A stretch of DNA of 64,000 nt from Bradyrhizobium sp. 4 (GCF_023100905.1 NZ_CP064686.1:1240001-1304000); one strand, 5' to 3'; counted from the first letter of the stretch, positions 20,589-30,788 are shown. Translations and numbers: made by a program. The notes: generated from the sequence alone by a model not told the origin.

Positions 20589-21405
20589 CTAGGCTGCCAA
20601 GCGGATTGGTAGTGGGGTGAAGTAGGCTTGATTCGGTGTGCTGCCGTCAGGGCTCGAATGGGGCGCGGCGATTGTAGAACTCGAGATATCGGCCAATTGA
20701 ATCGCGCGCCTCGCTGCCGGGGCTCTAGATATACCTCCTCGTTTTTGACGCTGCGCCAGAACCGCTGGACGAACCACGTTGTCGCGCCAGGCGCCCTTGC
20801 CATCCATCCTGATGGCGATGTCGTTGCCGGCGAGCACGGCGGGTGAAGGCCGCACCGGTGAATTGCGAGCCCTGATCGATGTTGAAGATGTCGGGCCTGC
20901 GGTGACGAGCCAGAGCATCTTCCAGGGTCTCGAGGTAGAATGCTGCTTCGATGGTGATCGACAGCCGCCACGACAGAACCCGGCGTGTTGCCCAGTCCAG
21001 CACCACGGCGAGATAGACGAACCCACGCGCCATGGGGATGTACGTGATGTCCATCGCCCAGACTTGGTTCGGCCGCGACCTATCCATGCCGCGCAGCAGA
21101 TACGGATAGATCTTGTGGCCGGGCTCGGGCCTGGTGACGCGCGGCCGGGCATAGAGCGCCTCTATCCCCGTCCGTGGCATGAGCGTCTTCACATGCCGGC
21201 GGCCGATCTTGCACCCTCGGCAGCCAGCAGGCCTCGCAACTTCGCGAACCGGCGAAAGGATACTCCAGATGCAGCCATCAAGACGCTGCATGGCCGCCAG
21301 ATCGGCGGCCGTTAGCGGGCGCGGCAGGCAATAGACGCTGCCGCGCCTGATCTGCAGAACTTCCGCCTGCCTGGTGATCGACAGAGCATGCTCGCGATCG
21401 ATCAT
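20589..21405 (-). pseudogene. IS3-family transposase orfB, frameshifted
   Basis: The start MIDREHALSITRQAEVLQIR at 21405 is typical of IS3 orfB. It is followed by a helix-turn-helix region and the integrase core NQVWAMDITYIPMARGFVYL, NIDQGSQFTGAAFT and, in other frames, RPHSS and NQAYFTPLPIRLAA. Frames change at about 21270, 20800 and 20690. orfA is not recognisable upstream; sequence 21406-21600 is scrambled. Confidence 0.85.
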
Positions 21406-21708
21406 CGCTTTGCGCTCAGCAATCCCGCCTTGGTTAGCACTCCTTCTAAAAACCAGGCGCGGCGCGGCGGTGCCCCGTGGGATAGAAACGGACCGGCGCC
21501 AGATTGCCGACCGGAAGGGAGCGGCCGATACGATTTTGGTGGCACGTGCCCAATTAAAAAGCCTGGTCCATGGGTTGTCGCGTACTTGAGAGTGGTGACG
21601 CCATGCAGCGATCCCGTTTAGGAATAGCGCAGCCCAGCCCTTCCGCCGCGGTCAGCAGGAGGATTGGAGATCACCCCCAAAGATCGAACTCGACGAACGA
21701 TAGTAAGA

Positions 21709-22432
21709 TGCCGATGGTGCATCCGAACGCGGCTGCCATCGACGTCGGAGCGACTATGCACACTGCCGTGAGGGCAGATTGCGCACCGGAGCCAGTCCGC
21801 AGCTTCGGTAGCTTCACGGCCGATCTGCATCGGCTGGTCGACTGGTTTACTGAATGCGGCGTCGAGACCGTCGTCATAGAATCGACCAGCGTCTACTGGA
21901 TTCCGGTTTTCGAGTTTCTCGACGCCCGGGGATTTACCGTGTTTCTGGTCGACGCGCGATGCCAAGCACGTGCCGGGGCGCAAGACCGATGTCAGCGATG
22001 CGCAATGGCTCAGCGGCTCCATTCATTCGGGTTTGCTACGCGCCAGCTTTCGGCCCAAAGGGCACATTGCCGAGCTGCGAGCCTACGTGCGTCACCGCGA
22101 GCGTCTGCTGGAGTACGCGGCCTCATTATCCAGCATATGCAGAAGGCCTTGACGGAGATGAATCTTCAGCTGGCACCACTCGTCCCCGAAATCACCGATG
22201 CGACCGGCCTGCGTATCATCCGCGCGATCATTCCCAGCGAGCGCGATCCGGAGGCGCTGGCGTACTTGCGCCACTACAGCTGCCACTCCAGCGCCGAGAC
22301 AATCCCGAAGGCGCTCACCGGAATCTACCGCGCGTAGCATCTGTTTGCGCTCGATCAGGCACTCGCCCTTTGCGACGCGTATCACGAAAAGGCATCTGCC
22401 AGCGACGTCCGAATCGAAGCTGTGTTGAAGGA
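21709..22432 (+). pseudogene. IS110-family transposase, frameshifted
   Basis: It starts MPMVHPNAAAIDVGATMHTA with the first acidic residue of the DEDD RuvC-like site, followed by VETVVIESTSVYWIPVFEFL. The frame shifts near 21950; GRKTDVSDAQWL, HIAELRAYVRHRERLLEYAA, IIQHMQKALTEMNLQLAPLV and RIIRAIIPSERDPEALAYLR are split over three frames. The C-terminal Tnp_20 serine domain is absent. Confidence 0.82.
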
Positions 22433-22499
22433 ACTCATTATCCATAGGGGGCATGATCATGAATCAGCGCCCCTGGTCTCGGGCGATCAACAATTTGCA

Positions 22500-22790
22500 C
22501 CGACGTGGGGCCGAGCAACAAGGCCTCCGGAGGCAAAATGCTTTCTTCACGAGCGCGCCGATCCGGCGCGTACGATAGCATGTCTCGTAGCACGAGTCCC
22601 CGGGACGACCTAGTCCATTCCGTGGCGAACGAGTTGTAGAACAGGACTGCGATCTTGCGGGCTATCGCGGTGACTGCCTTAGCCTTGCCGATGAGGGCGA
22701 TAGTCTTCTATAGGCGCCGAGCGCGGTGTCGGTGCGTCCGACGGTTACGGCAGCAAGGCGCAGAAGAGCTGCGGCCCGACCGTGCCAAGG
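22500..22790 (-). pseudogene. IS110-family transposase C-terminal scrap
   Basis: Minus-strand frames give TDTALGAYRRL and VTAIARKIAVLFYNSFATEW, the conserved C-terminal helix of IS110 transposases. It is opposite in orientation to the IS110 relic just to its left. Confidence 0.6.
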
Positions 22791-22849
22791 CATTCGGCTT
22801 TGTTCTGCAGCCCTTGGAAGCGGGAGCTGGTGCCGTTTATTAGGAATCG

Positions 22850-23000
22850 TTCTCCAGCCTCAGCTCCCCTATCTTGGCATGTAGTGACTTCACATCGACC
22901 GCGGGCGCAACCGTCGCGGAGCTCCCCGCGCGCCGAACACGTCAGAAGCCCCGCGATTAAGCTGAGCTTTCCAGGCCGTCACCTGATTGGTAAGCGCGAA
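22850..23000 (-). pseudogene. IS3 orfA fragment
   Basis: It reads LTNQVTAWKAQLNRGASDVF and, after a frame change, SLHAKIGELRLEND, which match the HTH/leucine-zipper OrfA of IS3 elements. A second orfA piece of the same kind lies at 54510-54640. Confidence 0.65.
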
Positions 23001-23023
23001 GCCGACACCCTGAGTTCAGAGTT

Positions 23024-23335
23024 AGGGTTCAGACTCAATTGATCCAATAAGCGACGAGAGCGGCGAGGTGGACGGCGGCCAAGAAGTTTCTGGCAAGTTT
23101 GTCGTAGCGAGTAGCAACACGCCTGAAATCCTTGAGCCGGCAGAAACAGCGCTCGATAACATTGCGCCCTTTATAGAGGCGCTTGCTGAAGCTGTGGAGG
23201 GTTACCCGGTTGGATTTGTTTGGAATGACGGGTTTCGCGCCGCGATTGACGATTTCGGCGCGAAAGCCGTCGCCATCGTAGCCTTTGTCCCCAATGAGGG
23301 AAGACATGGGCGGCGCGAGCTTCAAAAGGGCCGGG
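23024..23335 (-). mobile_element. IS5/IS427-like element, 3' third, inverted
   Basis: This is nearly identical to the right-hand ~300 bp of the element at 1361-2196, beginning at its terminal AGGGTTCAGAC and containing the orfB end (VIERCFCRLKDFRRVATRYD). It breaks off within GGGCCGG at about 23335, where an IS110 fragment begins. Confidence 0.85.
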
Positions 23336-24048
23336 CGGCTGGGTACCTGCCGCAGATCTGGACGCCTGACGCGGAGACGGAACGCAAGCGTCGGCTGGTG
23401 GCGCGGCGCTACCAGGTCGTGCGCCATCGCACGCGGCTCAAGAACGAGGTGCATTCGATCCTGCACGCGCACCTGATCCCGAAGTGCCCGCATGCCGATC
23501 TTTTCAACGGCCGCGGCCGGGCGTGGTTGGCCGCCCAACCGTTGCCGGACGATGAGCGCGCGGCGATCGATCGGCACGTCCGCGAGCTTGACCGGCTGGC
23601 GGAAGATCTGGCCCTGCTCGACCGCGAGATCGCGCAGGACGCCATCGACGATTCCGCGGTCAACAGATTGATGACGATCACCGGCGTCAACTTGGCGGTC
23701 GCTGCCGGCATCATGGCGGCGATCGGCGACATCAGCCGGTTCAACAGCCCGCAGAAGCTGGTGAGCTATTTTGGGCTGAACCCGCGGGTACGGCAGTCCG
23801 GACTGGGCGCCGCCCATCACGGCCGCATCAGCAAGATCGGCCGCAGTCACGCGCGCGCCATGCTGGTCGAGGCGGCCTGGGCAGCGGCCAAGGCGCCCGG
23901 TCCGCTGCATGCGTTTTTCGTGCGCATCCGCGCCCGGCGCGGCCATCAGATCGCCGCGGTGGCCGTGGCCCGGAAGCTCACCGTGCTTTGCTGGCATTTG
24001 TTGACGAAGGGACGTACGCGATTTCTGCAATCGTCATCTCGGTCATGA
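23336..24048 (+). pseudogene. IS110-family transposase, C-terminal two-thirds
   Basis: The frame carries TERKRRLVARRYQVVRHRTR, LKNEVHSILHAHLIPKCP, LMTITGVNLAVAAGIMAAIG, SPQKLVSYFGLNPRVRQSGL and HARAMLVEAAWAAAKAP, which are the linker and Tnp_20 domain of an IS110 transposase. The N-terminal DEDD catalytic half is missing. The frame is open leftward through antisense IS5 DNA to 23068, so it could express a chimeric protein, but that start is probably fortuitous. Confidence 0.82.
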
Positions 24049-24055
24049 AAAAAAT

Positions 24056-24362
24056 CGCTTGTCCATCTCATCCGTGGAGTGCAGCTTGGTCCGGTGCTGC
24101 GGCGGGAACGTCGTGTAGGCGAGCACGTCGGTCTCGGCGTCGTCGAGGAATCCGGCAAGCTTGGGCAGCTTGGGACGGAGTTGATCGGAGACCTTGCGCC
24201 ACTGCGTTCGCGCGGCCTCGGCATCGTCCTGGGCAAACGCGGTGGCGATGAAGGCGGAGACGACACGCCGGCCGCTCTTACCGGCATGCGCCAGTGCGTT
24301 GCGCATGAAGTGGACGCGGCAGCGCTGCCAGCTGGCGTTGAGCACCTTGGCGACGATGGCGC
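24056..24362 (-). pseudogene. IS256-family transposase fragment
   Basis: Minus-strand reading gives WQRCRVHFMRNALAHAGKSG, RRVVSAFIATAFAQDDAEAA and LKLPKL-type sequence with LAGFLDDAETDVLA and HRTKLHST, the central part of a Mutator/IS256 transposase. Both catalytic flanks are missing. Confidence 0.8.
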
Positions 24363-24541
24363 TGGCCCAGATTGGTCAGATCGTGATGATGACAACTGAA
24401 CTTGGTTTCATCGGGCACATCGGTGTGGAGGCGGTCGCCGCGGCAGCGCTGGCCAGCAAAATCTATGTCCTTGCCTTCACGTTCGGCTCGGGCCTGCTGG
24501 CGCCCGCTGTTCAGTTGGCGGCAGAGGCGTATGCGAGCGAC
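24363..24541 (+). pseudogene. MATE-family efflux transporter fragment
   Basis: The frame reads ALAQIGQIVMMTTELGFIGH, IGVEAVAAAALASKIYVLAF, TFGSGLLAPAVQLAAEAYA. This matches the first and second transmembrane segments of NorM/MATE multidrug transporters. Only ~60 of ~450 residues remain, wedged between an IS256 and an IS481 fragment. Confidence 0.65.
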
Positions 24542-24835
24542 AGGGCTGCGCCGTTGCCTTCCTCAGAGCCGCTCTCGCCTATCACGCGAACTTGGGCATC
24601 AAGGCCGAACGGCTGATGACCGACAACGGCTCGCTGCTACAAATCTTTTGCCTTCCGGTAAAGCCTGCAAGCGCCTCGCTCTCAAGCACATCGGCACCAA
24701 GCCATACACGCCGAGGACCAAGGGCAAGGCCGAGCGCTACCAGCCTGCGCGAGTGGGCCTATGCCGCGCCTCAACACCTCAAGAGCCTGAGAGGATCTGC
24801 AAATCCGCATCCTACGACTTCACCGCCAGCGCTTC
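24542..24835 (+). pseudogene. IS481-family integrase-core fragment
   Basis: Pieces are CAVAFLRAALAYHANLGIKA, ERLMTDNGS, KACKRLALKHIGTKPYTPRT and SLREWAYA, the second half of the catalytic core of an IS481 transposase. Two frameshifts are present. It belongs to a different IS481 subgroup from the element at 245-1263, and a related tail occurs at 40310-40600. Confidence 0.75.
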
Positions 24836-26472
24836 TTCTCAGAGTCGTAGCAGCCGGAAACCGGATCGCTGATCGCCGTCAGTTCACGTTTGAGCACCCG
24901 AGCCTTGGTGTCAGCTCTTGGAAGGGAAGGAATGAAGGCGATGTATCGCGGCACCTTGAATGCTGCAAGGCGCGCAATAGCATGTTCGAGAATGCATTCC
25001 ACCGGCAAATCGGCTGGCGTGACGCCCTCCTTAAGTTCCACGTAGATCTTAACTTCCTCTCCTCGCTTGGCATCACCAACGGGCACCGCGGCCACATCCG
25101 CGATCTCGGGAAGCTCGCAGATGATGGCCTCCACCTCGCGCGCAGCTATGTTCTCGCCAGATCGACGAATCACGTCCTTCTTACGTCCAACCAACCAATA
25201 AAAGCCGAGTTCGTCGCGGCGCAACAGGTCACCCGTCTTGAACCATTCACCCTCGAAGGCAGCGGCATTGGCTTGCGGATTGTTCCAATAGCCCTTGAAA
25301 ATTCCACGTCCCCTCACCCACAACTCGCCAACCTCATCGACCGGCGTGGGGCTGCCGTCGTCATTGAACAGCCGCAAATGACGAAACGGGGCACGAAGCC
25401 CCACCGAACCAGAGTCGGCCATTACGTCAAGCTCGTTCGGCATTTGTGTGCCCCGGCCGATTTCCGTCATTCCAAAAGCATCTTGAGTGCGCACTCGAAA
25501 CCGCTCGCGGAATCGGCGGACGGAATCTGGACTCCAGCCCCAAATCAGAGTTTGCTTCAGAGACGTCGACCCCTCGATGTCGTCGCTCTCAGCCTGGCGC
25601 GCTACCACTTCGGGGAACGAACACCAATCGATGCGATGCTGCTTGAGCCAATCGATGAAACGCGACGCGCTGAGTTCGGGAGCCAGGTACAGGGTACCGC
25701 CTTGCCGATATGACTTCAGAAGATGCGCTTGCGGTTCGCTATAGAAGAAGGGTCCTGCAGAGAGATATCTCTTGTACGGCTCATAGTCCAATGAGGCCGC
25801 CTGGTACGAGCCGATCCCCCATCGGTCGTGCGTCAACATGCAGCCTTTCGGAAATCCCGTCGTCCCGGAGGTGTAGTTAATGGTTAGCAGGTCGTCGGCG
25901 CAAACATCCTCGTCAACCGGCGAGTCATCCACGCCCTTTAAGAGCTCATCGATGGTCGCAATTTGAGCGTCCGCCGATTCTCCGACAAGAAGGACTTGCT
26001 CTTTGAGGAATTCTTGCGACCAAGGCTCCATAGCCGAGAACATCGGCCAAACGGATTCGTCGAGCACGGTGAATCGCGCCTGGGTATGGGTAAGAACGTA
26101 TTCGAGCTCGACCGGTGTGTGGTGCATGCTGGTCGGCACCATCACGGCGCCCAGCTTTGCAAACGCGAACCACAGGATAGGGAATTCGATGCGGTTGGGC
26201 AGCATCACAAGGACGCGATCGCCTTTTCGCACTCCGAATGCGCGTAGCGCGTTCGCGTAATTGTTGGAGCAGCAGTCCATCTCCGCGTAGGTCGCCCGCT
26301 CTCCGCGATCGAAAACGTTGATGGCCATCGTTGAGCCGTGTGTTCGGGCTCGTCTCGAAACTAGCTCTCCGATGGTTATGGTTTCATACGCATGTTCCAA
26401 CGCTTCGATCTTGCCCAGCGCCTTTGCTACGCGGTTCTGTAACTCAATTCGCGTCAGTTTTGTATTGGTCAT
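24820..26472 (-). CDS. ATP-dependent acyl-CoA ligase (CaiC-like)
   Basis: This intact 550-residue adenylate-forming enzyme would activate a carboxylic acid to its CoA thioester via an acyl-AMP. Motifs are INYTSGTTGFPKGCMLTHD (ATP loop, ~residue 190), DAFGMTEIGRG, WFKTGDLLRRDELGFYWLVG, GRKKDVIRRSGENIAAREVE and the C-terminal catalytic-lysine region RADTKARVLKREL. ATG 26472 (MTNTKLTRIELQ) is chosen although the frame is open to 26628. It most resembles crotonobetaine/carnitine-CoA ligases, but the substrate is not predictable. A pair of 18-bp operator-like motifs lies at 26630 and 26663. The gene ends against an IS481 relic that overlaps its last codons on the other strand. Confidence 0.88.
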   Translation of the reverse strand: MTNTKLTRIELQNRVAKALGKIEALEHAYETITIGELVSRRARTHGSTMAINVFDRGERATYAEMDCCSNNYANALRAFGVRKGDRVLVMLPNRIEFPILWFAFAKLGAVMVPTSMHHTPVELEYVLTHTQARFTVLDESVWPMFSAMEPWSQEFLKEQVLLVGESADAQIATIDELLKGVDDSPVDEDVCADDLLTINYTSGTTGFPKGCMLTHDRWGIGSYQAASLDYEPYKRYLSAGPFFYSEPQAHLLKSYRQGGTLYLAPELSASRFIDWLKQHRIDWCSFPEVVARQAESDDIEGSTSLKQTLIWGWSPDSVRRFRERFRVRTQDAFGMTEIGRGTQMPNELDVMADSGSVGLRAPFRHLRLFNDDGSPTPVDEVGELWVRGRGIFKGYWNNPQANAAAFEGEWFKTGDLLRRDELGFYWLVGRKKDVIRRSGENIAAREVEAIICELPEIADVAAVPVGDAKRGEEVKIYVELKEGVTPADLPVECILEHAIARLAAFKVPRYIAFIPSLPRADTKARVLKRELTAISDPVSGCYDSEKKRWR

Positions 26473-26629
26473 CGTGCGGAACCTTGAAGTCCAGACTAAC
26501 ACAACTGGGTAGGCGCAACGTTTTTCCAGGACCTCTTCGGAATTTGCCCTCCGGCATGGAAAATACGCTGGCCCCATCATTTCGTGGCGAACGCGAGGGC
26601 CGAAGTCGGTATTCGATAGAAGAGGCAAT

Positions 26630-26681
26630 ACATCGATAAAGAGAGATTGGCAATCCTTGTTTACACCTATATTAAGAATTC
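26630..26681. promoter_or_regulatory. Tandem operator-like motif pair A
   Basis: Two direct repeats start at 26630 (ACATCGATAAAGAGAGAT) and 26663 (ACACCTATATTAAGAATT), 33 bp apart, 158 bp upstream of the ligase ATG. Both fit ACAYCKATWNDRAGARWT, also found in pairs upstream of the enoyl-CoA hydratase and the crotonyl-CoA reductase. They read on the plus strand while the target gene is on the minus strand, as at the other two loci. Confidence 0.7.
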
Positions 26682-27116
26682 GGGCGTATCGGGCGTGATC
26701 GTAAATTCAAGCCGGTTTGGCAGCGCTGGCGTCGCTCGCTCCTCGTATCTAAACATGCGGCGAGAAAATGGGTCCCACGTTTCTGGATCAGCCCAATGGT
26801 GCTGCAGCGCCGCGGTCGTTGAGGTTGCCATGCAGCCAGTTGTTATCGATGGCCGTGCTGCAGGACGAGTGTCCCCGTCGAGGGGGATGTATTCGAAATC
26901 GGGATCATCGCAGAGCGTTGCGCCCGCGCCGGAAGCGTACATACGGTGAACCACTCCCAAACGCTTCCGGTAGAGTCCGCCACGGCGAGCACATGCGTCC
27001 AATCCAAAGAACCGCTTCGCAAAAAGTGCGGTTGTCACACCCACTGCTGCCAGCGGCTTTTCCCCGATAGGTCCGGGCCGATCCGTTCCCATTGCGCGTC
27101 GCTCGAGTCGAATCAA
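26667..27116 (-). CDS. Hypothetical protein, possibly a degraded gene's 3' part
   Basis: This frame of 149 codons has codon use like its neighbours. Its second half reads DDPDFEYIPLDGDTRPAARP, HHWADPETWDPFSRRMFRYE and LPNRLEFTITPDTPEFLI. I do not recognise the family; there is no membrane segment or signal peptide. The N-terminal third looks less protein-like, so a frameshift near 26940 may have joined unrelated sequence. The stop lies inside the operator-like pair upstream of the acyl-CoA ligase. Confidence 0.4.
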   Translation of the reverse strand: MIRLERRAMGTDRPGPIGEKPLAAVGVTTALFAKRFFGLDACARRGGLYRKRLGVVHRMYASGAGATLCDDPDFEYIPLDGDTRPAARPSITTGCMATSTTAALQHHWADPETWDPFSRRMFRYEERATPALPNRLEFTITPDTPEFLI

Positions 27117-27890
27117 CGGCCGATCTCGAATTTGCAGTCTTGAATTAATTTCCGCCGACTCGGGAATCCTCCTGACCGTAACAGGCCGGGGCTAGCGCAA
27201 ACGGTGCTGTCGCAGTTCCGACCTATGTCGCAATTGCTTCGTCGCGCTCAGCGCGAAAGGATCTCAAACGTTCTCAAGCCATTGTCCTTAGATTGATTTT
27301 TTGCGCACGCCGTAATTTGGTACGACACTTGCTGTCCTCAGCCTGGGTTCTGGTTTTTGGAGAACTGCATGCACTGCGTCATCAGAATCAACCTGATCCT
27401 CTACTCGCGCTCAGATTCCCATCCTATGATAAACGTCATCACGCGCTCGGAGCCGACCATTATCAACTGTTGCGATCTGTTCGCGCTGGCAAGCGGTACC
27501 GGAGCTGTGCGACTGGGATTTCCAGATGTGGTGGGCTCCGTGCGCAGGGCGCTGACGTTGTTCGCCTATCGCGCCCTCGAAGCCGCCGACACGCGGACGC
27601 CGAGATATAAGCCGGCGAGGGCCGGGAGCAAATATAGCTGCTTGATCTTATCTTCACTGCCAAGCAGACCGCAGACCGTAACACCTCGCATTTGGAGGCG
27701 GGCTGCCCCAAGCGGCTGGAGCTCCCCCATTCTCGGCAAACACAGCGCGTTGGATCTCGCCATACTCACCATCGAAACGCAACGGCGTTCTATTCGTACT
27801 GGACCGCCATTCCGAAAAATCAAATCTCGCCTATGCCATGGCTGCTGGTGGTCTCGGGCTCAAATGACCATAGAATCTCAGGGAAGCGCG
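27117..27890. other. Degenerate stretch, no gene assigned
   Basis: A long plus-strand frame runs through 27357-28676, but its translation is arginine/serine-rich and changes character repeatedly, so I do not treat it as a gene. A piece near 27822 reads SNLAYAMAAGGLGLK in another frame and may belong to the same decayed operon as the ABC remnant. Confidence 0.4.
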
Positions 27891-28440
27891 TCAGATCGCA
27901 TTGGTGCTCGCCGCCGGAAAGCTGTCCTGGTTTCTCGCTCAGAAGATGGGTTTGCTGCGGCGCACCGCTCTCATGTGCGGCGGCAAGATGGTCGAGACCG
28001 GGTCAACCGCAGAGGTATTGGAATGGTCGCGTATTGCGCGATCGCTCGTTGCGACTGCCCCGCCGGGCCAACTCGGGGCCGCGCGAGCGTTGATCGATCT
28101 GCCGCGTCTAGACGAGCGGGGGGCTTGTCAAATCAAGACACGGTTGGTTCGGCGGGTAGCGTTGCTGATTCGGCTCTTCTCGAACTCCGGCAACTTAATA
28201 AGCTAGTCGACCACTCAGGCGGCTGGATCACCCAGCTGTCGCGTTGGCTGCCCCAGGACCGAGGGAATGAAACGACTGTTACAAATCGCACGGCTCCGGA
28301 TATGAGCGTTACGGCTAATCCCGGTGCGCAACTCGGAATGGTCGGCGAGCCGGGAAGTGGTAACTCTATCATGCTGCACGTGATAACGGGGCTGCTAGAG
28401 GGGCAGATCACCTTTGTTGGCGGAAATGTCGGCTCTGTAC
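27891..28440 (+). pseudogene. Peptide-type ABC transporter ATPase remnants
   Basis: One frame gives LMCGGKMVETGSTAEVLEWS and RSLVATAPPGQLGAAR, resembling the C-terminal part of DppD-type ATPases. Another gives LGMVGEPGSGNSIMLHVITG, a damaged Walker A in which GESGSGKS has become GEPGSGNS. Together they look like two decayed dipeptide/nickel-type ATPase domains just upstream of hyuA, where a hydantoin or peptide uptake system would be plausible. Confidence 0.5.
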
Positions 28441-28672
28441 CGAATTCTTGCTTCAGCCGAGATTTGGCTAAGCAGCGCGATCGTTTTGAGCGATGGCCAA
28501 GATTTGGTCAGTCGCGATTTCACGTGATCCGTACAATATATAATTGGGCATTGGCCATGCGAGCCGACTTACGAGTCGGGTTCAACGTTGTCGAGAGCGT
28601 CTGCGGCGCTCTAGGGCATCCTAGCCGACTCATTGACGCCAATCTGCCCGCATGGCCTTTGGAGAATGTGCA

Positions 28673-30784
28673 ATGAATTGCGCCTCAGTCAACGTTGAGA
28701 CCGACTGTAACCAAAGCGCTATCGCAGTTGCTCCTTGGCGGATTGGAGTAGATGTGGGAGGCACCTTCACCGATCTGGTCTTGGCCGACGGCGGCGGTAC
28801 GTTCTTCACCTTTAAAGCGCCGACCAACCTCATGAATCCGACGCTAGGAGTGTTGGCCGCAGTCGGTCTCGCGGCAAATGGTTTGGGGATCTCCATTCAA
28901 ACCCTCCTCGGCCATTGTCGTGTGTTCGTACACGGCACGACGATTGCGACCAATACTGTTCTTGAGCGAACGGGAGCCGTCGTTGGACTCCTCACAACCG
29001 AGGGCTTTCGCGACGCGCTCGAGATCCGGCGCGGCTTCCGTGAGGATCCGTGGGACCACCGCACTCCGTTCCCTGAACCGCTAGTTCCACGTCATCTGCG
29101 ACTCCCGGTGCGGGAGCGGATGGACAAGAGCGGTTCTCCCATACGTACACCTGACCCCGAGAGTATAGCACGGGCACTCGATACGTTCCGCCGCGAGGGC
29201 GTGACTTCCATTGCAATTTGCCTGCTTAACAGCTATCGCAATGACAGCCACGAACGGATATGCGCCGAACTGATTCGCAAAAGTTGGCCAGAGGTGTGGT
29301 TATCTGTTTCCGCAGACATTGCGCCAGTGCTCGGGGAATATGAGCGTACCTCAACCACCGTGCTCAACGCATATCTCTCGCCGCGTGTCGTGCCCTATCT
29401 GCTGCAGCTTGAGCGAGATCTACGCGCGCATGGACTGCCTTATCCGCTCCTGTTGATTCAAAGCAATGGCGGGGCGGCGAGCCTCGAACAGCTTGGTCGC
29501 CGCGCCGTTATGCTGGCGTTATCCGGACCAGCTGCGGGCGCTAGCGCGCTTCGCACGGTAGCGGAGATGGCCCGCCGTGATAATCTGCTGTTGATGGAGA
29601 TCGGCGGTACGAGCTGCGACGTCACCCTGATGAATGGGGGCGAGATCTCAATGGTTGATTCGCTCTCCATCGGCGACTATCACCTGACGTTACCATCGGT
29701 TAATATCCACTCCATCAGCGGGGGAGGTGGGACCATTGCGAGGGTCGACGCCGGCGGACTGTTGAGTGTCGGTCCGCATGGCGCTGGCGCCCGACCAGGG
29801 CCGGCCTGCTATGGTTTAGGAGGCGAAGACCCGACCATTACTGATGCACATCTGGTGCTTGGTAGGATGCGTGCTGGCTCCTTCGTCGACGGGCTGATCA
29901 CGCTCGATCCAGGGTTGGCGCGTGCAGCGATCGAAGCCAGAATAGCAGCCCCGCTTGGACTGGACGCCATCCCTGCTGCAGCTGGTATTATTCGTCTGCT
30001 GGAACAAAATCTGCAGCACGCGATTGAGCGAGTCAGCGTCGAGTGTGGACATGATCCTAGACGCTTTACGCTCGTTGCAGGTGGAGGGGCGGGAGGTCTA
30101 CATGCGGTCTCCGTCGCACGTGCGCTTGGCTGTCCCGTGGTATATGTACCACGCCTTGCGGGGGTATTTTGTGCGTTCGGCATGTGCAGCACCGACGTGC
30201 GCGAGGTTTTTCTGGAAACTTGGCTGAAGCTACTCGGCCGCGAATCGACCGACGCCCTTGAGCGAGAATTCTCACGGTTAATCTCTACGGCCAAGACGCG
30301 CCTCGCCACCAGCGGCTTTTCGCCGTTGAATATGAGATTCGAGCGAAGCTTTGACATGCGATATGTCGGACAACAATGGTTGTTGCAAGTCCCGGCTGAC
30401 AGCTGTTGTGTGCGGTCGGTTCGCGCCGATTTCGAAGCTCGGCACCAGAGGCAATTCGGGCACTATCAGCCCGACGGGCAGATCGAGATCGTTCACTTGC
30501 GGCTCGTTGGAATCGTTCGGCTGCCCCCGGTACGGCGTCCTGACTTACCCCTGACCCAGATCGCTCCTGTGCCGTACGAACTGCGCTCCGTCTATCTCGA
30601 CTCCGCGTCCGGCTTCCGAATGATGCCGGTCTATAACGCCGATGATATGCACCCGGGGCAGAAGGTGAGCGGGCCCGCTTTGGTCGAGGAGAGGAATACT
30701 ACCATCCTGATCGGATCCGGCGATCGGCTTGAGATCGATTGCAGCGACAATTTTCTGATCCATATAGCCAAGGCCGCGGAGTAG
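28673..30784 (+). CDS. hyuA: Hydantoinase/oxoprolinase family protein, subunit A
   Basis: This 703-residue protein belongs to the HyuA family (N-methylhydantoinase, 5-oxoprolinase, acetone/acetophenone carboxylase ATP-binding subunits). The N-terminal Hydant_A_N motif is IGVDVGGTFTDLVLADGGG; HGTTIATNTVLERTGA follows. The core has LIQSNGG, LSGPAAGASALR, MEIGGTSCDVTLMNGG and SISGGGGTIARVDAGG, the acetate-kinase-like ATP fold, then GARPGPACYGLGGEDPTITD. ATG 28673 follows GGAG at 28660. The length is normal and the gene intact. hyuB starts five bases after its stop. Whether it hydrolyses a cyclic imide or carboxylates a ketone cannot be told from sequence. Confidence 0.93.
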   Translation: MNCASVNVETDCNQSAIAVAPWRIGVDVGGTFTDLVLADGGGTFFTFKAPTNLMNPTLGVLAAVGLAANGLGISIQTLLGHCRVFVHGTTIATNTVLERTGAVVGLLTTEGFRDALEIRRGFREDPWDHRTPFPEPLVPRHLRLPVRERMDKSGSPIRTPDPESIARALDTFRREGVTSIAICLLNSYRNDSHERICAELIRKSWPEVWLSVSADIAPVLGEYERTSTTVLNAYLSPRVVPYLLQLERDLRAHGLPYPLLLIQSNGGAASLEQLGRRAVMLALSGPAAGASALRTVAEMARRDNLLLMEIGGTSCDVTLMNGGEISMVDSLSIGDYHLTLPSVNIHSISGGGGTIARVDAGGLLSVGPHGAGARPGPACYGLGGEDPTITDAHLVLGRMRAGSFVDGLITLDPGLARAAIEARIAAPLGLDAIPAAAGIIRLLEQNLQHAIERVSVECGHDPRRFTLVAGGGAGGLHAVSVARALGCPVVYVPRLAGVFCAFGMCSTDVREVFLETWLKLLGRESTDALEREFSRLISTAKTRLATSGFSPLNMRFERSFDMRYVGQQWLLQVPADSCCVRSVRADFEARHQRQFGHYQPDGQIEIVHLRLVGIVRLPPVRRPDLPLTQIAPVPYELRSVYLDSASGFRMMPVYNADDMHPGQKVSGPALVEERNTTILIGSGDRLEIDCSDNFLIHIAKAAE

Positions 30785-30788
30785 CGCG

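Noticed and set aside
23035..24030. 331-codon minus-strand frame ending in IS5 orfB
   Set aside because: Only the last ~95 codons are real IS5 sequence; the rest is antisense to the IS110 fragment.
24592..25713. 373-codon open frame on the + strand
   Set aside because: It starts in an IS481 relic and then runs antisense to the acyl-CoA ligase; a fortuitous fusion.
27357..28676. 439-codon open frame on the + strand upstream of hyuA
   Set aside because: Composition is Arg/Ser-rich and it crosses ABC-ATPase remnants in shifting frames. Only parts are former coding DNA.
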